DNA of 64,000 nt from Virgibacillus chiguensis (GTDB lineage: Bacteria > Bacillota > Bacilli > Bacillales > Amphibacillaceae). Position numbers and translations under genes: made by a program. Position 1 is the first letter of the stretch. Each line of letters starts with the position of its first letter. Positions 36,538 through 46,262 of this stretch are shown here, in pieces. The notes below the pieces were generated by a model. It was not told the DNA's origin and made no database searches. It saw only the letters and a list, made by a program, of their open reading frames with translations. The DNA lies in assembly GCF_900129865.1 (NCBI RefSeq), contig NZ_FQXD01000011.1:79642-143641 (forward strand), given 5' to 3'.

Positions 36538-38967
36538 ATGTTAGTATCATTAAATTGGTTAAAAAATTACGTAGATATAACAGATATAAGTCCAGAAGAG
36601 TTAGCTAGTAAAATTACAAAATCAGGAATTGAAGTCGATGGCATTGAATATGTAGCTGAGAAAAGCGAACATGTCGTCGTAGGCTACGTTGTATCCTGTG
36701 AGAAACACCCAAACGCTGATAAGCTTAACTTATGCCAAGTAGATGTTGGGGAGGAAGAGCCGTTACAAATTATTTGTGGAGCTCCTAATGTAGCACAAGG
36801 GCAAAAAGTGGCTGTTGCCAAACCAGGGGCTGTCCTACCAAATAATTTCAAAATTAAACGTGTTAAACTACGTGGGGTTGAATCAAATGGAATGATTTGT
36901 TCTCTACAAGAACTCGGTATAGAAGAAAAATATGTACCAAAAGATGTAGCTGATGGCATCTATGTGTTCCCTAAGGATGTAACAGTTGGTGAGTCAGTGG
37001 AGCCATTATTAAACTTGAATGATGCTGTTTTAGAATTTGATTTAACTCCAAATCGCGCTGACTGCCTATCTATGTTAGGAGTTGCGTATGAAGTAGGAGC
37101 TATTTTAAACAGAGAGGTAAAACTGCCGAGTCCAAACCCAAAAGAGGGGACGGAAGAGGCAAAAGACTATATTGCTGTTGAAGTAGAAGCAAAAGAAGCT
37201 AATCCGTATTATGGTGCTTTTGTTATTCGTGATGTAGAGATCGAACAATCACCATTATGGATGCGGAATTATTTAATAGCAGCTGGGATTCGCCCAATTA
37301 ATAACGTGGTGGATATAACGAATTATGTGTTGCTGGAATACGGCCAGCCCCTACATGCGTTTGATTATGATAAATTAGGGGAGAAAAAAATCGTTGTTCG
37401 CCACGCTAAAACCAATGAAAAACTCGTTACATTGGATGAGCAAGAACGCGTATTATCACAAGATCATTTAGTTATCACGGATGGGAAAGATCCGATTGCT
37501 CTAGCAGGAGTAATGGGAGGTTTATCGACTGAAGTCACAGATACAACGAAAAATGTTTTACTTGAAGCAGCATATTTTGATTCTAGCACGGTAATGAAGG
37601 CAGTGAAGTCAACGGGTCTATATAGCGATTCAAGTACACGATTTACGAAAGGCGTTGATCCAAATCGAGTAAAAGAAGCAGGGCTTCGAGCGTGCGAATT
37701 AATGGGAAAATACGCCAATGCGACTATTGCAAAAGGAGTAGTAGCATATGATGCATTAAACCGTGAGCAAAAACAGGTTAAAGTGAATGTAACTGAAATT
37801 AACAAACGTCTAGGTACATTATTACAGCCTGCTGATGTAGAAGATGCTTTGCAACGCTTGCAATTTAAATTTGAAAAAAGAAGCCAAGAATATCTTGTAT
37901 ACATTCCAACACGTAGAGGCGACATTAGCATTTTTGAAGATATGTTGGAAGAGATAGCGCGTATTTACGGCTATGATAAATTGCCATACACATTGCCAGT
38001 TGGAGCTGGGCAAGCTGGAGGCCTTACAGAAAGACAAATATTAATTCGCAAAATAAAAGGCATTATGGAAGCATCAGGGTTGATGGAGAGTCGCACATAT
38101 ACGTTAATTAGTGAAAATGCCGCTAATACGTTAATTAGCCCTGAGTTAACAGAAGCAAATTATGTTCCAATTGAATTAGCTTTACCGATGAGTGAAGAAC
38201 ATAAATATTTGCGCCTAAGTTTTTTACCTGAGATTTTGCGTATCTTAACTCACAACAGAGCACGTAATGAATTTGATCTAGGTTATTATGAAATTGGCAA
38301 AACATTTTTGACAGCAGAAAGCACGTTAACAAAACAACCAGAAGAAAGACTTCGATTAGCTGGCGCTGTAACAGGAAATTGGGTTCATCATCCGTGGCAA
38401 CAAGAAAATAAACTAGTTGATTTTTATGTTGTAAAAGGAATTTTAGAGAAACTGTTTAATTACTTAAATGTAGCAGTTGTTTTCAAGCCTTGTAAGCATA
38501 AAGACATGCACCCTGGAAGAACAGCATCTCTTCATTTAAAAGGCGAGACAATTGGATTTATCGGTCAACTACACCCACGCCTACAAAAGCAATTTGATCT
38601 AAAAGAAACATATGTATTTGATGTCGATGTCGAAGGGTTATTAGAGGCGTATAAAAACGAACCTACTTATGAGGAAATACCTAAATATCCATCTATTGGA
38701 CGCGATATTGCTTTTGTTCTTGATCACACTGTGCTTGCAGCTGAAGTAAAACAAGTCATTATGGATGTTGGCGCACCGCTTGTGAAGCATGTATCTATAT
38801 TTGATGTTTATGAAGGAGAGCATTTAGAAGCAGGCAAGAAGTCTGTAGCGTTTCATTTAGTATATCAGCATCCTGAGAAAACATTAACAGATGATGAGGT
38901 TCAAGCGTCTTACGAACAAATCATAGAAGCAGTCAAGAAGAAGTTTAACGCATATATTCGATCTTAA
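36538..38967 (+). CDS. pheT: Phenylalanyl-tRNA synthetase beta subunit
   Basis: Editing and tRNA-binding subunit, 809 residues. Domains: N-terminal OB-fold tRNA-binding domain with HPNADKLNLCQVDVG (40-150), B3/B4 editing region (LTPNRADCLSMLGVAYE), B5 (KVNVTEINKRLG), a catalytic-like core, and the C-terminal anticodon-binding ferredoxin fold (YPSIGRDIAFVLD ... YEGEHLEAGKKSVAFHL). GGGAGG precedes the ATG. Cotranscribed with pheS under T-box control. Confidence 0.97.
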   Translation: MLVSLNWLKNYVDITDISPEELASKITKSGIEVDGIEYVAEKSEHVVVGYVVSCEKHPNADKLNLCQVDVGEEEPLQIICGAPNVAQGQKVAVAKPGAVLPNNFKIKRVKLRGVESNGMICSLQELGIEEKYVPKDVADGIYVFPKDVTVGESVEPLLNLNDAVLEFDLTPNRADCLSMLGVAYEVGAILNREVKLPSPNPKEGTEEAKDYIAVEVEAKEANPYYGAFVIRDVEIEQSPLWMRNYLIAAGIRPINNVVDITNYVLLEYGQPLHAFDYDKLGEKKIVVRHAKTNEKLVTLDEQERVLSQDHLVITDGKDPIALAGVMGGLSTEVTDTTKNVLLEAAYFDSSTVMKAVKSTGLYSDSSTRFTKGVDPNRVKEAGLRACELMGKYANATIAKGVVAYDALNREQKQVKVNVTEINKRLGTLLQPADVEDALQRLQFKFEKRSQEYLVYIPTRRGDISIFEDMLEEIARIYGYDKLPYTLPVGAGQAGGLTERQILIRKIKGIMEASGLMESRTYTLISENAANTLISPELTEANYVPIELALPMSEEHKYLRLSFLPEILRILTHNRARNEFDLGYYEIGKTFLTAESTLTKQPEERLRLAGAVTGNWVHHPWQQENKLVDFYVVKGILEKLFNYLNVAVVFKPCKHKDMHPGRTASLHLKGETIGFIGQLHPRLQKQFDLKETYVFDVDVEGLLEAYKNEPTYEEIPKYPSIGRDIAFVLDHTVLAAEVKQVIMDVGAPLVKHVSIFDVYEGEHLEAGKKSVAFHLVYQHPEKTLTDDEVQASYEQIIEAVKKKFNAYIRS

Positions 38968-39035
38968 GCAATAGGGAAAGCTTACTGGATAGTGAGAAAA
39001 TTCGTTAGCTGAAATATACTTTTGTTAATAACTTG

Positions 39036-39084
39036 AATTCCCACTTGTTCAAGCATGAATTGCTAAACAGGTGGGAACTTTTTA
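39036..39084 (+). terminator. Terminator after pheST
   Basis: TTCCCACTTGTT pairs with AACAGGTGGGAA around a 16-base loop, then C and five T residues. Confidence 0.85.
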
Positions 39085-39253
39085 CATTCAAGGCACCCCT
39101 TATAATCCAAAGAGCAAGCAAAATGTATAAAAAATTTTTTAGCAAAGTTATACAAGAATATGAAACCTTAAACTTTATTGTCTAAGAAAAGGGCTAACTC
39201 TTGGCAACTGTTGGTGTAAAGCGTTAAGTTTGCTACAGAGAAAAGCGTGATTT

Positions 39254-40192
39254 CTAATTTAGGTAAGCGTGTGCTTTTTTTGTGTTTGCAAAATGAACCT
39301 TTGCGATTTGAGTTAAGCGATTTTCTCCGTACTTTTTCATAATTACAGCTGCCGTTTGATCCACTTTTTGAGAAGCTCCCTTTGGCAATGTAATACCTGT
39401 TTGCTCTGATAATATATCCATTTGCTTTAGAAAACTAGTTCTTGCAAGGATAGAAGCTGCAGCAACGGAGGTAGAGTAACTCTCTGCTTTTGTCATGAAA
39501 AAAGTAGACGGTGATAGCACTTCTTTTTCAGAGGCTAAATGTTTTTTATACACAACAGGTTCACAAAATTGGTCAATAAGAATTCCATCTAATGGGCTTT
39601 GATCAATTTTTTTGATTAAGCGTTGAATGGCATGATGATGGAGCATCGTCTTCATTTTACCTTGTGTCCATCCTTTTTTCTGTAATTGATTATATTTTTC
39701 ATTACGTAAAGCAATTAGGGCATATGGGATGTTTAATTGGATGATATCCCTTGCTAGATGACGGATCTTTAAATCTGTCAAAGCTTTGGAGTCCGTTACG
39801 CCCAACCTTTTTAATTCACTAATTTGGGCTTTCGTCAAATAGACTGCTGCCACAGTAATAGGGCCAAAATAGTCCCCTGTCCCTGCTTCATCACTACCGA
39901 TATGATTACTAGAAAACAGTTGGGGACTCGGCGTATAGGAATTTATTTTCGCTTTGTTGGAATAAGTAGCTTGTGTGGAGGCAGTTTTAGCATCTTTTGT
40001 CCATAGACTAGCTGCTTTTTCTGGAGAAGCGCCCTGAAATAATACTTTTCCTGATTTATATGCCGTAATAACCGCTTCGTTTGTTTTTGCTCGAAACAAA
40101 GCGCCTTGGGGTGGCGTAATTAAAAAATTTGCATAATAAGCTTTCATTTTGTCTATCACTGTATTAGAAAATTGATATACTTGTTGTGACAT
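39254..40192 (-). CDS. rnhC: Ribonuclease HIII
   Basis: Degrades the RNA strand of RNA-DNA hybrids, including R-loops and primers. The N-terminal TBP-like substrate-binding domain (1-90, SGKVLFQGASPEKA) precedes the RNase HII-type catalytic domain with NHIGSDEAGTGDYFGPITVAA (first acids), VTDSKAL, ILIDQF and the AAASILAR segment. Length 312 fits. GGAGAGA lies before ATG 40192. It is transcribed against its neighbours, as in B. subtilis. Confidence 0.95.
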   Translation of the reverse strand: MSQQVYQFSNTVIDKMKAYYANFLITPPQGALFRAKTNEAVITAYKSGKVLFQGASPEKAASLWTKDAKTASTQATYSNKAKINSYTPSPQLFSSNHIGSDEAGTGDYFGPITVAAVYLTKAQISELKRLGVTDSKALTDLKIRHLARDIIQLNIPYALIALRNEKYNQLQKKGWTQGKMKTMLHHHAIQRLIKKIDQSPLDGILIDQFCEPVVYKKHLASEKEVLSPSTFFMTKAESYSTSVAAASILARTSFLKQMDILSEQTGITLPKGASQKVDQTAAVIMKKYGENRLTQIAKVHFANTKKAHAYLN

Positions 40193-40230
40193 TTGATTCT
40201 CTCCAGTTCATCTTAAATTATTTCGCTTAT

Positions 40231-40301
40231 AAGATGCTGTAAGCTCTCACTTCAAGGGTTGGGTGTATACAAAATATGCCGAAGTAAAAGATAACAGTAC
40301 C
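40231..40301 (+). repeat. Family D repeat, copy 2
   Basis: AAGATGCTGTAAGCTC at the left and GATAACAGTACC at the right correspond to the ends of the copy at 4361; both contain a CTTCAAG block after about 20 bases. Confidence 0.5.
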
Positions 40302-40457
40302 TACTATTGTATAGAAGTTTTCTTTTATACTAAAGGATAATTTCTATTTCCGCAAACCATTGATAAAATCAGTTGTGAAGGAGTTGATCGTTTCCTTAAT
40401 CACCTACTTCATGTTAAGATAAGATGGACAATTTTCTTTATCAGGGAGGATTTAAAC

Positions 40458-40718
40458 GTGGCCAATGAGGAAAAAACTCGAACAACGGTAGAGATACATA
40501 ATCGTACCTATACAATTATAGGAACAGAGCCACAAAATCATATTAAATTGGTTGCCAGTTTAGTGGATCAAAAAATGAATGAAATCCAAGAAGCAAATAG
40601 GCAGCTCGATACGACAAGATTAGCTGTACTAACTGCTGTAAATACGATGAATGATTATTTAAAATTAAAAGAAGAATATGCTTCTTTATTAGGTTCTATG
40701 AAGAAAAAGGAAGACTAA
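40458..40718 (+). CDS. zapA: Cell division protein ZapA
   Basis: Promotes FtsZ ring formation by bundling FtsZ filaments. The 86 residues begin with a beta hairpin (RTTVEIHNRTYTIIG) and continue with the typical EPQNHIKLVASLVDQKMNEI helix and a C-terminal coiled coil. GGAGG lies before GTG 40458, which is the start. Followed by cvpA after 22 bases; polX and mutS2 come next, matching the B. subtilis order. Confidence 0.92.
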   Translation: MANEEKTRTTVEIHNRTYTIIGTEPQNHIKLVASLVDQKMNEIQEANRQLDTTRLAVLTAVNTMNDYLKLKEEYASLLGSMKKKED

Positions 40719-40740
40719 CTAGAAAGAGGAACAAGAACAT

Positions 40741-41286
40741 ATGGTTACTATTTTATTATTGTTGTTATTAGTGATGGGTTTTTTTATTGGGTTAAAGAGA
40801 GGATTCATTTTACAGCTATTCCATCTCATTGGGTTTATAGCATCTTTTGTTGTAGCAGCTTTGTATTACGATGAGTTAGGACCTAAACTGGAATTATGGA
40901 TCCCTTATCCTGGTTTAGAGGAAGAAGGTAAGTGGGCAACGTTTTTACAAGACTTGCCTCTTGAAGCGGGTTTTTATAATGCTATTGCATTTTTGGTTAT
41001 TTTTCTAGCGGTAAAAATCATTCTACAAATTATAGCTTCTATGCTTGATTTTGTTGCTTCTTTACCGATTTTACATTCTGTAAACAAATTATTAGGAGCC
41101 ATTCTGGGCTTTGTAGAAACATATTTGTTACTTTTTATTTTCCTATATATTGCAGCTTTGATACCAATTGCTCAAATACAAACATGGATAAACGATTCTT
41201 CAGTTGCGTTATTTATTATTGAACGTACTCCTTATTTCTCAAATGAAATTAAAGAGCTTTGGATCACATATGTAGCCAATAAATAA
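40741..41286 (+). CDS. yshB: CvpA-family membrane protein (YshB)
   Basis: A 181-residue protein with four hydrophobic helices (about 1-20, 22-42, 78-102 and 118-142) and the family pattern GFFIGLKRGFILQLFHLIGFIAS. CvpA relatives are linked to colicin V production and envelope stress in Gram-negatives; in Bacillus the function is unknown. AAGAGGAACAAGAAC precedes the ATG. Its stop overlaps the region where the polX frame opens. Confidence 0.88.
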   Translation: MVTILLLLLLVMGFFIGLKRGFILQLFHLIGFIASFVVAALYYDELGPKLELWIPYPGLEEEGKWATFLQDLPLEAGFYNAIAFLVIFLAVKIILQIIASMLDFVASLPILHSVNKLLGAILGFVETYLLLFIFLYIAALIPIAQIQTWINDSSVALFIIERTPYFSNEIKELWITYVANK

Positions 41287-41318
41287 TGGTTTTTATTGGG
41301 GGGAGATTGGTGAATAGG

Positions 41319-43037
41319 ATGGAAATTAACAAAAAAGATGTTATAAAATTAATGGAAACGATAGCGACGTATTTAGAATTACAAGCAGAGAACCCTTTTA
41401 AAATTAGCGCCTATCGTAAAGCTGCACAAGCGTTGGAAAGAGATGATCGATCTTTAGAAGAAATCGATGATTTTTCTAAAATCAACGGGATTGGCAAAGG
41501 AACAAGTGCTGTTATTCAAGCGTACATACAAACAGGACAATCTAAGACCTTGCAAGATTTAGAAGAGCAAGTTCCAAAAGGTTTGCTCTCATTATTACAG
41601 CTTCCAGGGCTTGGTGGTAAGAAAATTGCTAAACTTTATCATGAATTAGGTGTTACAGATGCTGAAGGATTAAAGGAAGCCTGTGAAACTGGGCGGGTAG
41701 AAAGATTAGCGGGATTTGGAAAAAAAACAGTTGAAAAAATATTAATAGCACTAGAAGATGCAAATAAACGCCCAGAACGTTTACCAATTGCGATAATGCT
41801 ACCTTTAGCTGAAAAATTGGAAGACTACTTGAACCAAATAAAAGAAGTCGATCGTTTTTCAAGAGCAGGAAGCTTGCGGCGGATGAGAGAAACTGTCAAA
41901 GATATCGACTTTATCATCGCAACAGAACAACCAGCTATCGTGAGAGACCATTTATTAGCCATGGATGGGGTGAAAAACGTAATTGCTAAAGGGGAAACGA
42001 AAGTATCTATTGTCATGGAAGATGTATATGATGTAAATGTGGATTTTCGTATGGTTCGGCAGGATGCATTTGCTTCTACGCTACACCATTTTACTGGCTC
42101 AAAAGAACATAATGTTGCTATGCGTCAAATAGCAAAGTCACGTGGTGAAAAGATTAACGAGTATGGTGTAGAAGTCGAAGACACGGGAGAAATTCTTATC
42201 TTTCATTCAGAAAAAGCTTTTTTTAATCATTTTGGGCTGCACTATATTCCTCCTGAATTAAGGGAAAATACTGGAGAAACAGAGGTATTTCAATCGCCTT
42301 ATCCACTTTTAGAGCTGTCGGATATTAATGGTGACTTACACATGCATACGACGTGGAGTGATGGAGCACAATCGTTGGAAGAAATGGTCTTACGAGCGAT
42401 GGAAAAGTCGTATCAATTTATCGCGATTACAGATCACTCTAAATTCTTAAAAGTTGCTAACGGATTAACTGAAAAACGATTACGTCAACAGCATGAAGAA
42501 ATAGTACGTTTAAATGAAAAATATCCTGATATTCATATTTTTTCAGGTGTAGAAATGGATATACTACCTGATGGAAATCTTGATTTTTCCAATGAATTTC
42601 TGCGTGAACTTGACTTTGTTATTGCGTCCATACATTCGAGTTTTAACCAACCCGAAGATAAAATGATGTATCGATTAGAAGCAGCATTAGAAAATCCTTA
42701 CGTTTCACTTATTGCTCACCCTACAGGTAGATTAATTGGTAGGCGAGATGGTTATCAAGTTAATGTTAGTGCTTTAATTGACAGAGCGAAACAAACAAAT
42801 ACAGCATTAGAAATAAATGCAAACCCAAATCGTCTAGATTTATCTTATCAGTGGGCTCGAGAAGCTCAAGAAAAAGGCGTTACATTAGCAATCAATACGG
42901 ATGCTCATAATTACCAAATGTTAGAGCATATGACATATGGAGTTGGCGTCGCTAGAAAAGGATGGATTAAACCAGAAACGGTTATGAACACGTGGTCTAC
43001 GCAAGAACTGATTGCTTATTTTAACCGAAATAAATAA
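41319..43037 (+). CDS. polX: DNA polymerase X / 3'-5' exonuclease PolX
   Basis: Family X repair polymerase fused to a PHP nuclease. N-terminal helix-hairpin-helix region ([37 protein letters not shown]), the polymerase palm with [20 protein letters not shown] (acidic pair) and NVDFRMV, then the PHP domain from about 335: [42 protein letters not shown] and INTDAHN. I use ATG 41319 (572 residues; B. subtilis 570); GTG 41310 after GGGGGGAG is an alternative. Confidence 0.94.
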   Translation: MEINKKDVIKLMETIATYLELQAENPFKISAYRKAAQALERDDRSLEEIDDFSKINGIGKGTSAVIQAYIQTGQSKTLQDLEEQVPKGLLSLLQLPGLGGKKIAKLYHELGVTDAEGLKEACETGRVERLAGFGKKTVEKILIALEDANKRPERLPIAIMLPLAEKLEDYLNQIKEVDRFSRAGSLRRMRETVKDIDFIIATEQPAIVRDHLLAMDGVKNVIAKGETKVSIVMEDVYDVNVDFRMVRQDAFASTLHHFTGSKEHNVAMRQIAKSRGEKINEYGVEVEDTGEILIFHSEKAFFNHFGLHYIPPELRENTGETEVFQSPYPLLELSDINGDLHMHTTWSDGAQSLEEMVLRAMEKSYQFIAITDHSKFLKVANGLTEKRLRQQHEEIVRLNEKYPDIHIFSGVEMDILPDGNLDFSNEFLRELDFVIASIHSSFNQPEDKMMYRLEAALENPYVSLIAHPTGRLIGRRDGYQVNVSALIDRAKQTNTALEINANPNRLDLSYQWAREAQEKGVTLAINTDAHNYQMLEHMTYGVGVARKGWIKPETVMNTWSTQELIAYFNRNK

Positions 43038-43158
43038 TGATCGTTCTTATAGATATATTTCGGTGTATGGTGTACAACCCGAAGATCGGAAAAGCAAAAA
43101 TAGAGGTTATCAAGAAGCTCCTATTTATCTTGAACAACCTGTAAAAGGAGTTATTGAC

Positions 43159-45501
43159 ATGAACGAGCGCATGTTACGCGTACTCGAGTTTGATAAAATT
43201 ATTGAACAAGTAACCAACTATGCAGCAACATCTATTGGAAAACAAGCATTGCAGCAAGCGCACCCTTCTACAGATATGAAAACAGTGGTTCGCTTGCAAG
43301 ATGAAACGGATGAGGCAACGCATATAGAGAGATTAAATAAAACGCTACCTTTGGGAGGAATTTTTGATATACGTCCAAGTTTAAAACGCGTTTCCATTGG
43401 AGGAGTGCTATCTGCAGGCGAGTGTATTGAGGTTTCTAGCACTATATATGGTGCAAGGATGGCAAAAGACTTTGTCGATCGATTAGAGGAGGATGTTCCT
43501 ATTCTTAGTGGAATGGCAAAGGAAGTTAGTCCGTTAAGACAATTAGAACAAGCGATCAATCGTTGTATTAATGATGACGGTCATATGCTAGATAGTGCTT
43601 CTGAAAAGTTACGAGGAATACGTTCTTCCATTCGTACGTTAGAAAGTAGGGTCAGAGAGAAATTAAGCAACTTTACGAAAACACATAGCAACAAATTGTC
43701 AGATGCCATCATCACAATACGAAACGATCGTTATGTTCTCCCGGTTAAGCAAGAATATCGTAGTGCTATCGGAGGAATTGTTCACGATCAATCCGCTTCA
43801 GGTCAAACGCTATTTATGGAGCCAAAAGCTGTTGTTGATATAAATAATCAATTACAAGAAGCATTTGTTAATGAAAAGAGAGAAATGGACAGGATATTAG
43901 TTTCACTTAGCAACTTGATTGCAGAAGAAGTAAATGCTTTAGAGCATAATGTTCATATACTTGGAAAGATGGATGTTATATTCGCCCGTGCAAAATACGG
44001 TCAGGCAATAAAAGGTACGAAACCAATAATGAATGACCGCGGTTTTATTAAAATGAACCAAGCTAGACATCCATTAATTGATTCACAAGACGTTGTTGCG
44101 AATGATATTGAGTTAGGCAATGATTATACAGCTATTGTAATTACAGGGCCGAATACAGGGGGGAAAACGGTCACCTTAAAAATGGTCGGACTCTGTTGTT
44201 TAATGGCTCAATCTGGTTTGCAAATTCCGGCATTGGATGGATGCGAGCTTGCTGTGTTCTCTCATGTTTTTGCAGATATTGGTGACGAGCAGTCAATAGA
44301 GCAAAATTTAAGTACGTTTTCATCACATATGACTACAATTGTAGACATTTTAAAGTATATTGATGAAAAAACACTTGTATTGTTTGACGAGCTTGGTGCT
44401 GGTACTGATCCTCAAGAAGGCGCAGCTTTAGCAATGGCAATCCTCGATGAAGTGATTGAAAGACAAGCTAGAGTAATAGCAACCACGCACTATCCAGAAT
44501 TAAAAGCTTACGGATTTAATCGACGTCAAGTTTTAAATGCTTCTGTAGAATTTGATATTGAGACGTTACGTCCTACGTATCGTTTGTTATTAGGCATACC
44601 TGGACGAAGTAATGCCTTTGATATATCTCGGCGCTTAGGGCTTTCCGCAGCAATTATTAATCATGCAAAGTCCTACGTTGGCATGGATTCCAAAAATGTT
44701 GAAAATATGATTGCTTCTTTAGAACAATCGCAATTAAAGGCAGAAAAAGATTACGAGCAAGCTCATGACTTGCTACAACAAGCAGAAAACTTCTATGAAG
44801 ATGTAAAGAATATGTGGCATGAATGGCAAGAGAAGAAAGACAAACTGTACCGGAAAGCTGAAGAGAAAGCTGATAAAGCCATTCAAAAAGCACGGGAAGA
44901 GGCAGAGCTTATTGTTCAAGAAATTCGCAACATGCGCAGTGAAGCCGAGTGGAAAGAGCATGAATGGATTGAAGCTAAGAAAATGCTTGATGATGCTAAA
45001 CCGGAGCTATCGGCAAAACAAGACACCTCTACTCCCTCCAAAAAACGAGAAGAAAAAGTACTAGAACCTGGTGATGACATTAAACTACTTACGATTAATC
45101 AGAAGGGGACAGTGTTAGAAAGAATAAGCAATCATGAGTATTTGGTTCAAGTTGGCATTATGAAAGTGAAAGTGAATCGAAAAGATTTACACTATATGAG
45201 TAAAACAAAAGAGAAGTATGAGCAGCCAATTACAACTATTAAAGGAAGCAATTACCATGTGAAAACAGAGTTGGATCTTCGAGGAGAGAGGTTAGAAGAT
45301 GCGCTGTTAAAATTAGAAAAGTATGTGGATGATGCGCTACTTGCTGGTTATCCAAGGGTTTCCATTATACATGGAAAGGGAACTGGAGCGCTTCGAAAAG
45401 GTGTTCAGCAGTTTGTACAACAACATCCGAGAATAGTTGACTCCAGGCCAGGTGAAGCTGGAGAAGGCGGTAGTGGAATAACGGTCATTAATTTGAAATA
45501 A
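43159..45501 (+). CDS. mutS2: Endonuclease MutS2 / ribosome rescue factor
   Basis: MutS-like ATPase with a C-terminal Smr nuclease domain; known to suppress recombination in some bacteria and, in B. subtilis, to split collided ribosomes. Walker [15 protein letters not shown], Walker [17 protein letters not shown], a long coiled coil (about 510-620), a KOW-like segment, and Smr ([33 protein letters not shown]). AAAGGAG precedes ATG 43159, giving 780 residues. The in-frame extension upstream to 43012 overlaps polX and is not used. Confidence 0.95.
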   Translation: MNERMLRVLEFDKIIEQVTNYAATSIGKQALQQAHPSTDMKTVVRLQDETDEATHIERLNKTLPLGGIFDIRPSLKRVSIGGVLSAGECIEVSSTIYGARMAKDFVDRLEEDVPILSGMAKEVSPLRQLEQAINRCINDDGHMLDSASEKLRGIRSSIRTLESRVREKLSNFTKTHSNKLSDAIITIRNDRYVLPVKQEYRSAIGGIVHDQSASGQTLFMEPKAVVDINNQLQEAFVNEKREMDRILVSLSNLIAEEVNALEHNVHILGKMDVIFARAKYGQAIKGTKPIMNDRGFIKMNQARHPLIDSQDVVANDIELGNDYTAIVITGPNTGGKTVTLKMVGLCCLMAQSGLQIPALDGCELAVFSHVFADIGDEQSIEQNLSTFSSHMTTIVDILKYIDEKTLVLFDELGAGTDPQEGAALAMAILDEVIERQARVIATTHYPELKAYGFNRRQVLNASVEFDIETLRPTYRLLLGIPGRSNAFDISRRLGLSAAIINHAKSYVGMDSKNVENMIASLEQSQLKAEKDYEQAHDLLQQAENFYEDVKNMWHEWQEKKDKLYRKAEEKADKAIQKAREEAELIVQEIRNMRSEAEWKEHEWIEAKKMLDDAKPELSAKQDTSTPSKKREEKVLEPGDDIKLLTINQKGTVLERISNHEYLVQVGIMKVKVNRKDLHYMSKTKEKYEQPITTIKGSNYHVKTELDLRGERLEDALLKLEKYVDDALLAGYPRVSIIHGKGTGALRKGVQQFVQQHPRIVDSRPGEAGEGGSGITVINLK

Positions 45502-45525
45502 GAGTGAGTATTCGAGGTGAATAGG

Positions 45526-45942
45526 ATGGAAATGGGAGTAGCCTTTTGGGAAAATGTAGTCGTACAAACTGCAGCCAGATACAGTGTGGTGATCTTATGC
45601 ACGCTAGTGTTCTTAGCGATTTTAGAAATGGTTACGTCATATAAAAATTGGGAAGAAATTAAAAAAGGAAATTTTGCAGTAGCCATGGCAACAGGCGGGA
45701 AGATATTTGGTATTGCGATTATTTTTCGTTACTCTATTGAACATAATGATACATTGGTTCAAAGTATTGGTTGGGGTGTATACGGTTTTATCTTGTTATT
45801 ACTAAGTTATTTTGTGTTTGAGTTTTTGACACCAGTACTGAAAGTCGATGAAGAGATAGGGAATGGCAACAAAGCAGTCGGATTTATTTCAATGATTATT
45901 TCAGTAGGTTTGGCTTTTGTTATTGGTGCTAGCATAGGGTAA
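45526..45942 (+). CDS. yshE: DUF350 membrane protein YshE
   Basis: A 138-residue membrane protein with four helices (about 13-35, 53-72, 82-102 and 115-136), of the DUF350 family; the AVAMATGGKIFGIAIIF segment is characteristic. GAGGTGA precedes ATG 45526. It follows mutS2, as yshE does in B. subtilis. Function unknown. Confidence 0.82.
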   Translation: MEMGVAFWENVVVQTAARYSVVILCTLVFLAILEMVTSYKNWEEIKKGNFAVAMATGGKIFGIAIIFRYSIEHNDTLVQSIGWGVYGFILLLLSYFVFEFLTPVLKVDEEIGNGNKAVGFISMIISVGLAFVIGASIG

Positions 45943-45957
45943 GAGGGGGAGAAACCT

Positions 45958-46041
45958 ATGGTGTTAGATCGTTTAGCAAAGATATTAATTGTTGTAGCTA
46001 TTTTATTTATTGTTGTAGGGATTATATGGTTATTGCTCTAA
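45958..46041 (+). CDS. 27-residue putative membrane peptide
   Basis: An ATG with GGGGGAG upstream opens a 28-codon frame 16 bases after yshE. It reads MVLDRLAKI then an uninterrupted hydrophobic run of about 18 residues (LIVVAILFIVVGIIWLLL) and stops. It resembles the N-terminal helix of DUF2905 proteins cut short, or is a genuine single-helix microprotein. A terminator follows 37 bases later, consistent with it closing the transcript. Confidence 0.6.
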   Translation: MVLDRLAKILIVVAILFIVVGIIWLLL

Positions 46042-46078
46042 CGTTGAGTATTTGTTTGCTTATAATGAATGTATCATT

Positions 46079-46105
46079 AAACTTGGCATATTTGCCAAGT
46101 TTTTT
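46079..46105 (+). terminator. Terminator after yshE and the small ORF
   Basis: AAACTTGGCA pairs with TGCCAAGTTT around TATT and runs into TTTT. The arm sequence is the family C motif, suggesting a repeat taken over as terminator. Confidence 0.8.
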
Positions 46106-46186
46106 CAATAGGAAAAGGTTTTATCGTATTAGCCAAACAAGGTTTTCACCATAAAGATTTGGCGGTAATCAAGTTTTTCTAAAAAA
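46106..46186 (+). repeat. Family C repeat, diverged copy
   Basis: ATAGGAAAAGG at the left and ATCAAGTTTTTCTAAAAAA at the right, with CACCATAAAGATTTGGCGG inside, follow the family pattern loosely. Confidence 0.45.
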
Positions 46187-46199
46187 TAATTAAATAACA

Positions 46200-46229
46200 T
46201 TTCAAAAAATAACGATTAATCGGTATAAT
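46200..46229 (+). promoter_or_regulatory. Possible lcfA promoter
   Basis: TTTCAA, an 18-base spacer and TATAAT. No FadR-type palindrome is present near it, unlike in front of fadR. Confidence 0.4.
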
Positions 46230-46262
46230 GTAAATAAGCATAAAGCAAAGGGAGGAAAAAAC

